Source: Vicingus serpentipes (GTDB lineage Bacteria; Bacteroidota; Bacteroidia; Flavobacteriales_E; Vicingaceae). From it: a stretch of 64,000 nt of DNA. Location of the stretch: NCBI RefSeq assembly GCF_007993035.1, contig NZ_VOOS01000006.1, forward strand, positions 124,001 through 188,000, written 5' to 3'. A model generated the notes under the pieces. It was not told where the DNA came from, did not search any database, and saw only the letters and a list, made by a program, of their open reading frames with translations. Of this stretch, positions 35,720 to 43,586 are shown in pieces (positions within the stretch are counted from its first letter, which is position 1; each line of letters starts with the position of its first letter). Made by a program: the position numbers and the translations under genes.

Positions 35720-36145
35720 ATGAAAAAAATAGTAATTGTATTAAGTAGTGTTTTATTAGTATCAATGTATGCTTGTTCGGGTAATGCTAACCCTGAAGCA
35801 ACAACAGAAGAAGTTGTTCAACAAGCAGAAGTAATAGTAGATGTGACTGCTAGCCAATTTAAAGATTTGATTGCTTCGGAAGGTACAGTTTTAGATGTAA
35901 GAACTCCAGGAGAGTGGGAGGAAGGAGTAATTGCTAATGCCGAAAAAATGAATTATCAAGCGGATGACTTTTCAAGTCAAGTTGAAAAATTAGATAAAAC
36001 AAAACCAGTTTTTGTGTATTGCAAAAGAGGAGGGAGAAGCGCCGGTGCAGCCCAAGTTTTAAAAGAAAAAGGGTTTACAAAAGTTTATAATCTTGATGGT
36101 GGAATTACTGCTTGGATGGATGAAGGCAATGAAGTTGTGAAATAA
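35720..36145 (+). CDS. Lipoprotein rhodanese
   Basis: The 141-residue product has a lipoprotein signal ending at Cys19 (VSMYAC-SGNANPEATTEE), a short acidic linker, then a rhodanese domain with 'VLDVRTPGEWEEGVIANAEKMNYQ' and the active loop YCKRGGRSAGA. It is a near copy of the rhodanese at 35303 in its domain, but is anchored to a membrane. It ends the island and is followed by a strong terminator. Confidence 0.93.
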   Translation: MKKIVIVLSSVLLVSMYACSGNANPEATTEEVVQQAEVIVDVTASQFKDLIASEGTVLDVRTPGEWEEGVIANAEKMNYQADDFSSQVEKLDKTKPVFVYCKRGGRSAGAAQVLKEKGFTKVYNLDGGITAWMDEGNEVVK

Positions 36146-36161
36146 ACAACTTAAATTTGTT

Positions 36162-36204
36162 AAAAAGAGGTGCATAAATTGAAAATTATGCACCTCTTTT
36201 TTTT
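36162..36204 (+). terminator. Intrinsic terminator at end of the sulfur island
   Basis: AGAGGTGCATAA (36166-36177) pairs with TTATGCACCTCT (36186-36197) around an ATTGAAAA loop, followed by a run of T. It closes the island and precedes the promoter of the PurF-like gene. Confidence 0.92.
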
Positions 36205-36235
36205 GCTATCAAGCTTAAAAAAAGAGTTACTTTTG
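36203..36235 (+). promoter_or_regulatory. Promoter of the PurF-like gene
   Basis: TACTTTTG at 36228-36235 is an exact -7 TAnnTTTG element, with TTG at 36203-36205, 22 bases upstream, inside the range reported for Flavobacterium promoters. The gene's ATG follows 30 bases later. The -33 element lies on the tail of the preceding terminator. Confidence 0.65.
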
Positions 36236-36264
36236 CAAAAGCATTTCACTACTAAAAACAAAAA

Positions 36265-38163
36265 ATGAGCGACGCAATTAAGCACGAATGTGGTATAGCA
36301 ATGGTAAGATTGTTAAAACCGCTTGATTATTACATTAAAAAATACGGTACAGCAACTTATGGTTTAGATAAGATGTACTTAATGATGGAAAAGCAACACA
36401 ATCGTGGGCAAGATGGTGCCGGAATTGCTAACATTAAGTTTGATGTAGAACCAGGACAAAGATACATTAGTAGGTATCGTTCGAATGCAGATCAACCGAT
36501 TAAAGAAATTTTTGGAAAGATAAATAATAAGTTTCAAGAGGTTTATGACAAAGACCCTGCACTGATGAAAGATGCTGAGTGGTTGAAGAAAAATGTAGCT
36601 TTTACTGGTGAAGTTTCTTTAGGACATCTTCGCTATGGAACTTTTGGAGGGAATAGTATTGAACAATGCCATCCATTTTTGCGTCAGAATAATTGGATGA
36701 CAAAAAATTTAGTAGTTGCAGGAAACTTTAATTTAACCAATGTAGATGAGCTTTTTGATATATTAGTTTCAATCGGACAGCATCCTAAAGAAAAATCGGA
36801 TACGGTTACTGTAATGGAAAAAATTGGTCATTTTTTAGATGTAGAAAACCAAGAGTTGTTTGATAAATACAAAGAATTAGGATACAATCATATAGAAATT
36901 TCTAAAAAAATTGCTACCGAATTAGATGTGCAAAAAATGCTAGTTAATTCTGCATTAGAATGGGATGGAGGTTATGCTATGGCTGGAATGTTAGGGCATG
37001 GAGATGCTTTTGTGTTGAGAGATCCATCTGGTATACGACCAGCATTTTATTACCAAGATGATGAGGTTGTAGTTGTTGCTTCAGAGCGACCAGTTATTCA
37101 AACAGCGTTTAATGTTCCAATTGAAACAGTTCAGGAAATCACTCCAGGTCATGCGTTAATCATTAAAAAAGATGGAGACATCAGCATGAAACAAGTGAGA
37201 AAACCACTTGAAAAAACGGCTTGTTCTTTTGAGCGTATTTATTTCTCAAGAGGAAGCGATAAAGATATTTATGTTGAGCGTAAACAACTAGGTAGAAACG
37301 TTTGTGATCAACTTTTAAAATCAATTGATCATGACTTAAAAAATTCGGTATTCTCATTTATTCCAAATACCGCAGAAGTTTCATTTTATGGAATGATGAA
37401 AGGGCTGCAAGATGAATTGAATAAAATTAAGTTAAGAAAGATAAAAGAATTAGGTGAGAATCCTTCTGATGAACAACTTCAGGAAATTTTAGCACTAAGA
37501 AATAGGATAGAAAAAATTGCAATAAAAGACGCTAAACTTAGAACGTTTATAACTCAAGATAATAGTAGAGACGATTTAGTTGCTCATGTTTATGATATTA
37601 CTTACGGTAGTGTTTACCCAACCGACAACTTGGTTGTAATAGATGATTCTATTGTAAGAGGAACAACTCTTAAGCAAAGTATTTTAAGAATTTTGGACAG
37701 ACTTAACCCTAAAAAAATTGTAGTAGTTTCTTCTGCACCGCAAATTAGATATCCAGATTGTTATGGTATTGATATGGCTAAATTGAATGATTTTATTGCA
37801 TTTCAAGCAGCTATTGAGTTGTTAAAAGAAAATGGTAAAACACAATTAATTCAGGATGTTTACAATAAATGTAAAGCTCAAGAAAACGAACCAAAAGAAC
37901 AGATTGTAAATCATGTTAAGGAAATTTATGACGCTTTCACAGCAGAAGAGATTTCTAAAAAAATATCTCAACTTTTAACACCAGAAAATATTAATGCAGA
38001 AGTAGATATTGTTTACCAAACCATAGAAGGATTACATGATGCTTGCCCTAATCATACTGGTGATTGGTATTTTACAGGGAATTATCCAACACCTGGAGGA
38101 AATAAGGTAGTAAATAAAGCTTTTATTTATTATTACGAAGGAAGAAACGAAAGAGCATATTAG
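36265..38163 (+). CDS. Amidophosphoribosyltransferase-like protein (long PurF homologue)
   Basis: The 632-residue protein has an Ntn-type glutaminase domain, with nucleophile Cys9 in HECGIAM after a short propeptide, and RGQDGAGI and 'SLGHLRYGTFG' signatures. It then has a phosphoribosyltransferase domain with the PRPP loop VVIDDSIVRGTT near 463-474. 'CSFERIYFSRGSD' matches PurF. It is about 130 residues longer than typical PurF: extra segments lie in the glutaminase half, between the domains (about 375-430), and at the C-terminus ('DACPNHTGDWYFTGNYPTPGG'). It could be the purine-pathway enzyme or a Bacteroidota paralogue with another amine acceptor. Confidence 0.87.
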   Translation: MSDAIKHECGIAMVRLLKPLDYYIKKYGTATYGLDKMYLMMEKQHNRGQDGAGIANIKFDVEPGQRYISRYRSNADQPIKEIFGKINNKFQEVYDKDPALMKDAEWLKKNVAFTGEVSLGHLRYGTFGGNSIEQCHPFLRQNNWMTKNLVVAGNFNLTNVDELFDILVSIGQHPKEKSDTVTVMEKIGHFLDVENQELFDKYKELGYNHIEISKKIATELDVQKMLVNSALEWDGGYAMAGMLGHGDAFVLRDPSGIRPAFYYQDDEVVVVASERPVIQTAFNVPIETVQEITPGHALIIKKDGDISMKQVRKPLEKTACSFERIYFSRGSDKDIYVERKQLGRNVCDQLLKSIDHDLKNSVFSFIPNTAEVSFYGMMKGLQDELNKIKLRKIKELGENPSDEQLQEILALRNRIEKIAIKDAKLRTFITQDNSRDDLVAHVYDITYGSVYPTDNLVVIDDSIVRGTTLKQSILRILDRLNPKKIVVVSSAPQIRYPDCYGIDMAKLNDFIAFQAAIELLKENGKTQLIQDVYNKCKAQENEPKEQIVNHVKEIYDAFTAEEISKKISQLLTPENINAEVDIVYQTIEGLHDACPNHTGDWYFTGNYPTPGGNKVVNKAFIYYYEGRNERAY

Positions 38164-38253
38164 AATTAATTTATTGATAAATATTTCGTTTTCATTAATT
38201 TCTAAAATAATTCTGCATATTTGCAGAGTAATCTTAGTAGATTTTTTTGAAAA

Positions 38254-38703
38254 ATGAACAAGAAAATAGTTATTGGTCGGCAAGATATTGCTGACTTTCC
38301 TGACCTAAAGCTAGTTGAAATTCCTATTAAAATAGATTCAGGAGCTTATACGTCTAGTTTTCATTGTCATAATATTGAAGAGTTTATTGAGAAAGGAGTT
38401 AAAAAGATAAAATGTAACTTTTTAGATCCTGAGCATGAACAATACCATGAAAAGGAATTTGTTTTTGAGAATTATAAAATAAGAAAAGTTAAAAGCTCGA
38501 ACGGAATTACCGAAGAAAGATACAGTGTAGTTACTAAAATCGAAATATTTAATCAGTTATTACCAATAGAATTAACACTAACTGAGCGAGGCAGTATGCG
38601 ATTTCACGTATTAATAGGACGGAAATTTTTATCAAAGAAATTTGTAATAGATACAGCATTAACCGATCAATCGTTTAAAAAAATAATAAAATTTTACCCC
38701 TAA
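38254..38703 (+). CDS. RimB-like retropepsin-fold protein (RimK/LysX-associated, Zn_protease family)
   Basis: The 149-residue protein matches the family often named 'ATP-dependent zinc protease' or RimK/LysX family protein: 'PIKIDSGAYTSSFHCHNIE' near 26-44 holds the Asp-Ser-Gly of a retropepsin fold, and 'MRFHVLIGRKFLSKKFVID' is the usual later segment. It has no signal peptide. Homologues sit next to rimK, and in pseudomonads RimB processes the glutamate tail that RimK adds to ribosomal protein S6. The rimK homologue follows directly here, so a tail-processing role is plausible. Confidence 0.85.
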   Translation: MNKKIVIGRQDIADFPDLKLVEIPIKIDSGAYTSSFHCHNIEEFIEKGVKKIKCNFLDPEHEQYHEKEFVFENYKIRKVKSSNGITEERYSVVTKIEIFNQLLPIELTLTERGSMRFHVLIGRKFLSKKFVIDTALTDQSFKKIIKFYP

Positions 38704-39576
38704 ATGAAAATAATTGTACTATCAAGAAATCCAAATTTATACTCTACCCGAAGGTTGATTGAAGCTGGTGAAAAGCGTAAGCATGAAATGTTGGTTGTTG
38801 ACCATACAAAATGTGACTTGGTAATTGAAAAAAAGAAACCTCAGATATTTTATAAAGGAAAACCTTTGGAGGATGTTGATGCTGTTATTCCTAGAATTGG
38901 AGCTTCAGTAACTTTTTTCGGAACAGCTGTTGTTCGTCAGTTCGAAATGATGAAATCATTTACAGCTGTTGAATCACAAGCTTTAGTTCGTTCTAGAGAT
39001 AAGTTGAGAAGTTTACAGATATTAGCTAGAGCTGGTCTTGGATTACCAAAAACAGCTTTTACAAATTATTCAAAAGATGTAAAATCGGTAATTAAAAATG
39101 TTGGAGGAGCTCCGTTAGTAATTAAATTATTAGAAGGAACTCAAGGTGTTGGTGTTGTATTGGCTGAAAATAAAAATGCAGCGGAATCAGTTTTAGAAGC
39201 ATTTAATGGACTAAAAGCAAGAGTAATAGTACAAGAGTTTATCAAAGAAGCTGGAGGAGCAGATATTCGTGCATTTGTAGTTGATGGAGTTGTAGTTGGA
39301 GCTATGAAAAGACAGGGAAAAGAAGGGGAGTTTCGTTCTAATTTGCACAGAGGTGGTTCGGCAAGTATTATTGAGCTTACAGATGAAGAAGAAAATGCGG
39401 CATTAAAAGCAGCAAAAGTTTTAGGTTTAGGTATTGCAGGGGTTGATATGTTACAATCTGAGCGAGGACCATTAATTATGGAAGTAAATTCTTCTCCAGG
39501 ATTAGAAGGAATTGAAGCAGCAACAGGAAAAGATATTGCGAATACAATTATAAGATATATTGAACGTCACGTTTAA
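38704..39576 (+). CDS. rimK: RimK-type ATP-grasp glutamate ligase
   Basis: The 290-residue ATP-grasp enzyme has an N-terminal Rossmann-like part ('[21 protein letters not shown]', '[24 protein letters not shown]') and the ATP-grasp core with '[20 protein letters not shown]', '[20 protein letters not shown]' and '[17 protein letters not shown]'. It matches RimK, which adds glutamate residues to the C-terminus of ribosomal protein S6 or makes poly-glutamate. It starts directly after the RimB-like gene and 2 bases before the AstE-like gene, suggesting one functional unit. Confidence 0.93.
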   Translation: MKIIVLSRNPNLYSTRRLIEAGEKRKHEMLVVDHTKCDLVIEKKKPQIFYKGKPLEDVDAVIPRIGASVTFFGTAVVRQFEMMKSFTAVESQALVRSRDKLRSLQILARAGLGLPKTAFTNYSKDVKSVIKNVGGAPLVIKLLEGTQGVGVVLAENKNAAESVLEAFNGLKARVIVQEFIKEAGGADIRAFVVDGVVVGAMKRQGKEGEFRSNLHRGGSASIIELTDEEENAALKAAKVLGLGIAGVDMLQSERGPLIMEVNSSPGLEGIEAATGKDIANTIIRYIERHV

Positions 39577-39578
39577 TC

Positions 39579-40547
39579 ATGGATAAGGACATATTTTCTT
39601 TTTTGGGGCAAAATATTGAACGAGGTAAAACCGTTCAAATTAATTTAGATATTGCTCGTTTACATACGAGAACCCCAGTAGAAGTTCCAATAATAGTTTC
39701 GAGAGGGCTAAAGCCAGGACCAGTAATTTTATTAAATGCTGGTATTCATGGTGATGAGGTTAATGGAGTAGAAATTGTTCGTCAAATTATTTCCAAAGGA
39801 TACCATAAGCCCGAATGTGGAACAGTAGTATGTATTCCAGTATTAAATGTATTTGGATTTTTACATAAAACTCGAGAATTTCCTGATGGAAGAGATTTAA
39901 ATCGTGTTTTCCCAGGTTCAAAAGAAGGGTCGTTAGCAAGTCGATTTGCTTATTATTTAATGAAAGATGTTGTGCCTAAGGTAGATTATTGTATTGATTA
40001 TCATACAGGGGCAAGTAGCCGATTTAACTACACACATTTAAGGATAGAAGGAACAAACCCTAAAAGTATTGAGTTAGCTAATGTGTTTGGTGCTCCATAC
40101 ATATTGTTGTCAAAGCAACTACCAAAATCGTTTAGGAGCGAAGCAGCTAAAATAGGTGTAGGAGTGTTGCTTTTTGAAGGAGGTAAGTCCTTAGATTTAG
40201 ATAGAGCAGTAACAAAAGTAGGTGTAAATGGAGCACTTCGTGTGATGCAGCATTTGGGTATGCGTGATTTTAGAAAGCAATTAAGCACAGACCCTTTTGT
40301 TGAAACAGTAACTTTAACCGATTCTACTTGGATGAGAGCTCGACACTCTGGAATGTTTAGAACAACAGTGAGTATTGGAACAAAAATAAAAAAAGGAACT
40401 GTTTTAGGTTCTATTTCAGATCCATTTGGTGACTTTGAAAAAAGAGTAATCTCAAAACACGATGGTGTAATTATTTGTTCTAATCATTCACCAATAGTAC
40501 ATCAAGGAGATGCTATTTTTCACATTGCGTTTAATAAAGGAGAGTAG
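39579..40547 (+). CDS. Succinylglutamate desuccinylase/aspartoacylase-family deacylase
   Basis: The 322-residue protein has a zinc carboxypeptidase-like fold: 'NAGIHGDEVNGVEIVRQII' (metal ligands His54 and Glu57) near 50-68, 'PDGRDLNRVFPGS' near 107-119, 'YCIDYHTGASSRFNYTHLR' with the third ligand His142, and 'GVLLFEGG' with a catalytic Glu. A C-terminal barrel-like domain follows. It is coupled to rimK, so the substrate may be a glutamyl or acyl-glutamate tail rather than free succinylglutamate, and the usual AST pathway genes are absent. The substrate is inferred. Confidence 0.88.
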   Translation: MDKDIFSFLGQNIERGKTVQINLDIARLHTRTPVEVPIIVSRGLKPGPVILLNAGIHGDEVNGVEIVRQIISKGYHKPECGTVVCIPVLNVFGFLHKTREFPDGRDLNRVFPGSKEGSLASRFAYYLMKDVVPKVDYCIDYHTGASSRFNYTHLRIEGTNPKSIELANVFGAPYILLSKQLPKSFRSEAAKIGVGVLLFEGGKSLDLDRAVTKVGVNGALRVMQHLGMRDFRKQLSTDPFVETVTLTDSTWMRARHSGMFRTTVSIGTKIKKGTVLGSISDPFGDFEKRVISKHDGVIICSNHSPIVHQGDAIFHIAFNKGE

Positions 40548-40551
40548 TTGT

Positions 40552-40610
40552 TTCGTTTAACGCTGTTCTTGGAAACGTTTCAATGTTTCTTAAAACTGTT
40601 GTTAAACGAA
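40552..40610 (+). repeat. Nested inverted repeats downstream of the desuccinylase gene
   Basis: TTCGTTTAAC (40552-40561) is exactly inverted as GTTAAACGAA (40601-40610), with the palindrome GAAACGTTTC (40572-40581) inside. The 49-base separation allows a branched hairpin in the 3' untranslated RNA, just before a strong terminator. Confidence 0.6.
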
Positions 40611-40648
40611 GTTCGAGTATTTTTATGATAAAGTCAATGTTTGTTAAT

Positions 40649-40678
40649 AAAAAAGCCTCGCATTGCGAGGCTTTTTTA
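40649..40678 (+). terminator. Bidirectional intrinsic terminator
   Basis: AAAGCCTCGC (40652-40661) pairs with GCGAGGCTTT (40665-40674) with a three-base loop, flanked by an A-run and a T-run. It lies between the convergent desuccinylase and ALDH7 genes and can serve both. Confidence 0.93.
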
Positions 40679-40696
40679 TAGTGTTATTTTTAGTTC

Positions 40697-42256
40697 TTAC
40701 AAATCAAACTTAATTCCTTGAGCTAAAGGTAACTCATCAGAATAGTTAATTGTATTTGTTTGTCTTCTCATGTAAACTTTCCATGCATCAGATCCAGACT
40801 CACGTCCTCCACCAGTTTCTTTTTCACCACCAAAAGCACCACCAATTTCAGCACCAGAAGTTCCAATGTTTACGTTAGCAATACCACAATCAGAACCAGC
40901 AAATGATAAGAATTTTTCAGCTTCTTTCATTTCGTTAGTCATAATTGCAGAAGATAAACCTTGAGCAACACCATTTTGTGTTTCAATAGCATTTTCAACT
41001 TCTCCACTGTATTTCATTAAATATAAAATTGGAGCAAAAGTTTCGTGCTGTACAATTTCAAAATGGTTTTCAGCTTCAATAATACAAGGTTTTACATAGC
41101 ATCCGCTTTCGTATCCTTCACCTTCTAATACGCCACCTTCTACTAATACTTTTCCACCTTCAGCTTTTGCTTTTTCTATAGCAGCTAAATAAGTGTTTAC
41201 AGCATCTTTATCAATCAATGGCCCTACATGGTTATTTTCATCTAATGGGTTACCAATTTTTATTTGACCGTAAGCACCAACAATTGCATCTCTTACTTTA
41301 TCGTAAACCGATTCGTGAATAATTAATCTTCTTGTTGAAGTACATCTTTGCCCACAAGTACCAACAGCACCAAAAACAGCTCCAGGAACAACCACTTTTA
41401 AATCAGCAGTTGGAGTAATAATAATTGCATTATTTCCTCCTAACTCTAATAAAGACTTTCCGAAACGTTCAGCAACAGTTGCACCAACAATTCTTCCCAT
41501 ACGAGTAGAACCTGTAGCAGATACTAAAGGAATTCTGTGGTCAGTAGTCATCATTTCACCTACTTTGTAATCTCCATTAATAATACAAGAGATTCCTTCT
41601 GGTAAATTATTTTCTTTTAAAATGTCAGCTATAATGTTTTGACAAGCAACTGAACATAAAGGTGCTTTTTCTGAAGCTTTCCATACACATACATCGCCAC
41701 AAATCCATGCTAAAGCTGTGTTCCAAGCCCATACAGCAACAGGAAAGTTAAATGCAGATATAATACCAACAACTCCAATTGGATGCCATTGCTCTCTCAT
41801 TACGTGTCCTGGTCTTTCTGAAGGAATTGTTTGTCCGTTTAATTGTCTTGATAATCCAACAGCAAAGTCGCAGATGTCAATCATTTCTTGAACTTCACCA
41901 TAACCTTCTTGCAAAGATTTTCCCATTTCATAAGAAACTAATTTTCCAAGAGGCTCTTTTAATTCTCTTAATTTGTTTCCAAACTGACGAACAATTTCTC
42001 CTCTTTGTGGAGCAGGCATTGTTCTAAACGATTTAAAAGCTGTAGTAGCTGCAGTCATTACTTTTTCGTAATCTGCTTTAGTTGTGGTAGTAACTTTACC
42101 TATTAAAGCACCATCAGTAGGCGAGTAAGAAGAGATAGTTTCTCCACCACCAAAGTTGTTCGACCCTGTAGATGTTCCATCATTAACTTCTTTTAACCCT
42201 AAAGCCTTTAATGCTTCTTCAATTCCAAATGTGTTTGCTGTTAAAACTTCAGACAT
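40697..42256 (-). CDS. amaB: ALDH7-family semialdehyde dehydrogenase (L-piperidine-6-carboxylate / alpha-aminoadipate semialdehyde type)
   Basis: I start at the ATG at 42256 (MSEVLTANTFGIEEAL); the longer frame to 42295 crosses the promoter. The 519-residue protein has the ALDH7 (antiquitin) features: 'HPIGVVGIISAFNFPVAVWAWNTALAWICGDVCVWKAS', 'VSATGSTRMGR', catalytic Glu in 'LLELGGNNAI' and catalytic Cys in 'GAVGTCGQRCTSTRRL'. ALDH7 enzymes oxidise alpha-aminoadipate semialdehyde in lysine breakdown. No other lysine-catabolic gene is nearby. A minus-strand -7 element lies at 42293-42300. Confidence 0.87.
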   Translation of the reverse strand: MSEVLTANTFGIEEALKALGLKEVNDGTSTGSNNFGGGETISSYSPTDGALIGKVTTTTKADYEKVMTAATTAFKSFRTMPAPQRGEIVRQFGNKLRELKEPLGKLVSYEMGKSLQEGYGEVQEMIDICDFAVGLSRQLNGQTIPSERPGHVMREQWHPIGVVGIISAFNFPVAVWAWNTALAWICGDVCVWKASEKAPLCSVACQNIIADILKENNLPEGISCIINGDYKVGEMMTTDHRIPLVSATGSTRMGRIVGATVAERFGKSLLELGGNNAIIITPTADLKVVVPGAVFGAVGTCGQRCTSTRRLIIHESVYDKVRDAIVGAYGQIKIGNPLDENNHVGPLIDKDAVNTYLAAIEKAKAEGGKVLVEGGVLEGEGYESGCYVKPCIIEAENHFEIVQHETFAPILYLMKYSGEVENAIETQNGVAQGLSSAIMTNEMKEAEKFLSFAGSDCGIANVNIGTSGAEIGGAFGGEKETGGGRESGSDAWKVYMRRQTNTINYSDELPLAQGIKFDL

Positions 42257-42292
42257 AATCACTAATTTTTTTAAGTTTTTAAAATGTATATA

Positions 42293-42300
42293 CAAATTTA
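42293..42300 (-). promoter_or_regulatory. -7 element for the ALDH7 gene
   Basis: Read on the minus strand this is TAAATTTG, an exact TAnnTTTG match 37-44 bases upstream of the ATG at 42256. It faces a plus-strand copy of the same element at 42316. Confidence 0.6.
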
Positions 42301-42315
42301 GTAATTAAATGTGAG

Positions 42316-42323
42316 TAAATTTG
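42316..42323 (+). promoter_or_regulatory. -7 element for the DUF2480 gene
   Basis: TAAATTTG matches the -7 consensus exactly and lies only 8 bases before the ATG at 42332, so transcription would start almost at the start codon and the message would be leaderless or nearly so. No -33 TTG is seen. Confidence 0.5.
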
Positions 42324-42331
42324 GGGTTACA

Positions 42332-42838
42332 ATGGAAAACGAGATTATAAATAGAGTAGAAAAAAGTGGCTTATTGCAAGTTAACTTAGATGATTATTAT
42401 CCAAAAGGTGAGCGAGTAACGTTTGATTTGAAAAATATACTTGTAAATGAGTTTGTTTTAATTGAAAAAGACTTTCGTGCTTTTGTAAAAAATAATGATT
42501 GGTCTGTCTATCAAAATCAATATGTAAATGTAATTTGCTCGGCTGACGCTATTGTTCCATTGTGGGCATTTATGCTTATTGTTTCCTCTATTAAACCTTA
42601 TGCTAAAAAAGTGGTAATGGGAAATCAGCAAGATTTAGAAAAAGCTATTTTTAACGATATTTTTGATGCGCTTGATTTTACTGAATTTGCAGATAAAAAT
42701 GTTATTGTAAAAGGTTGTGGACATCATCCAATTCCTGAATCTGTTTTTGTAGATTTTACCAATAGATTACAAGATGTTGCTAAAAATATAATGTTTGGTG
42801 AAGCTTGTTCGGCTGTTCCGCTGTATAAGAAGAAATAA
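42332..42838 (+). CDS. DUF2480 family protein
   Basis: I choose the ATG at 42332 (MENEIINRVEKSGLLQVNLDDYYPKGERV) over the GTG at 42311, since the GTG lies on top of the -7 promoter element. The 168-residue soluble protein matches the Bacteroidota-specific DUF2480 family ('ADAIVPLWAFMLIVSSIKPYA' and 'KGCGHHPIPESVFVDFTNRLQ'). Two histidines and several cysteines (CGHH) are notable and could bind a metal. Its function is unknown. Its stop abuts the end of the convergent mtgA. Confidence 0.88.
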   Translation: MENEIINRVEKSGLLQVNLDDYYPKGERVTFDLKNILVNEFVLIEKDFRAFVKNNDWSVYQNQYVNVICSADAIVPLWAFMLIVSSIKPYAKKVVMGNQQDLEKAIFNDIFDALDFTEFADKNVIVKGCGHHPIPESVFVDFTNRLQDVAKNIMFGEACSAVPLYKKK

Positions 42839-43552
42839 TTATTTTTTCTTTTCCTCCTTATCATAATCTAATTTTCCACCCCAAAATCGCATTTGCTGTA
42901 AGGTCCAATTAATTCTTCCTTGTAAAAAAGCGCTTGGTTTTTTGGCGTTGTATTTTAAAGGACTAGGTAAAATAGCAGAAATAGTTGCTGCTTGTTGTTT
43001 AGAAATATCAATGGCCGATTTTTTAAAATAAGCTTGTGAAGCAGCTTCTGCACCATAAATTCCATCCCCCATTTCTATTACGTTAAGGTAAACTTCCATA
43101 ATGCGTTCTTTACTCCAAAAAAGCTCAATTAAAAAAGTAAAATAAACTTCAAACCCTTTTCTTACCCAGCTTCTGCCATCCCATAAAAAAACATTTTTTG
43201 CTGTTTGCTGGCTTATCGTACTTGCGCCTCTTTTTCGTTTGCTTTTTTTGTTGTGTTCTATGGCTTTTTTTATTGCTCCAAAATCAAAGCCATAGTGCTT
43301 TAAATAGTTTTGGTCTTCAGAGCAGACAACAGCTAATTGTAATGATGGTGAAATTTCTGTTAAAGGTTTCCAAGTTTTCTCAAGCTTCATTTCTTTTCCG
43401 TCTGCCTTTTGCTCAATACATCTTTTTACCATTAATGGAGTGAAGTAAATAGGAACCCATCGAAACAAAATAACTAGAGTAATGCTTATGGCGATAAACC
43501 ACAAGGAAATTTTTAGCAAAAATTTCCCGATTCGAGAAAATAGTTTTTTCAC
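42839..43552 (-). CDS. mtgA: Monofunctional peptidoglycan transglycosylase MtgA
   Basis: The 237-residue protein has one N-terminal membrane helix (about 12-32) and a GT51 glycosyltransferase domain with 'VCSEDQNYLKHYGFDF', 'RGASTISQQTAKNVFLW' and 'KERIMEVYLNVIEMGDGIYG'. The catalytic Glu lies in the SEDQ motif. It polymerises lipid II without a transpeptidase domain. It ends against the DUF2480 gene and is followed upstream by the phospholipase D gene on the same strand. Confidence 0.94.
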   Translation of the reverse strand: MKKLFSRIGKFLLKISLWFIAISITLVILFRWVPIYFTPLMVKRCIEQKADGKEMKLEKTWKPLTEISPSLQLAVVCSEDQNYLKHYGFDFGAIKKAIEHNKKSKRKRGASTISQQTAKNVFLWDGRSWVRKGFEVYFTFLIELFWSKERIMEVYLNVIEMGDGIYGAEAASQAYFKKSAIDISKQQAATISAILPSPLKYNAKKPSAFLQGRINWTLQQMRFWGGKLDYDKEEKKK

Positions 43553-43586
43553 TTAACTTGATTGTTTTTAATTAAACTATAATTTA

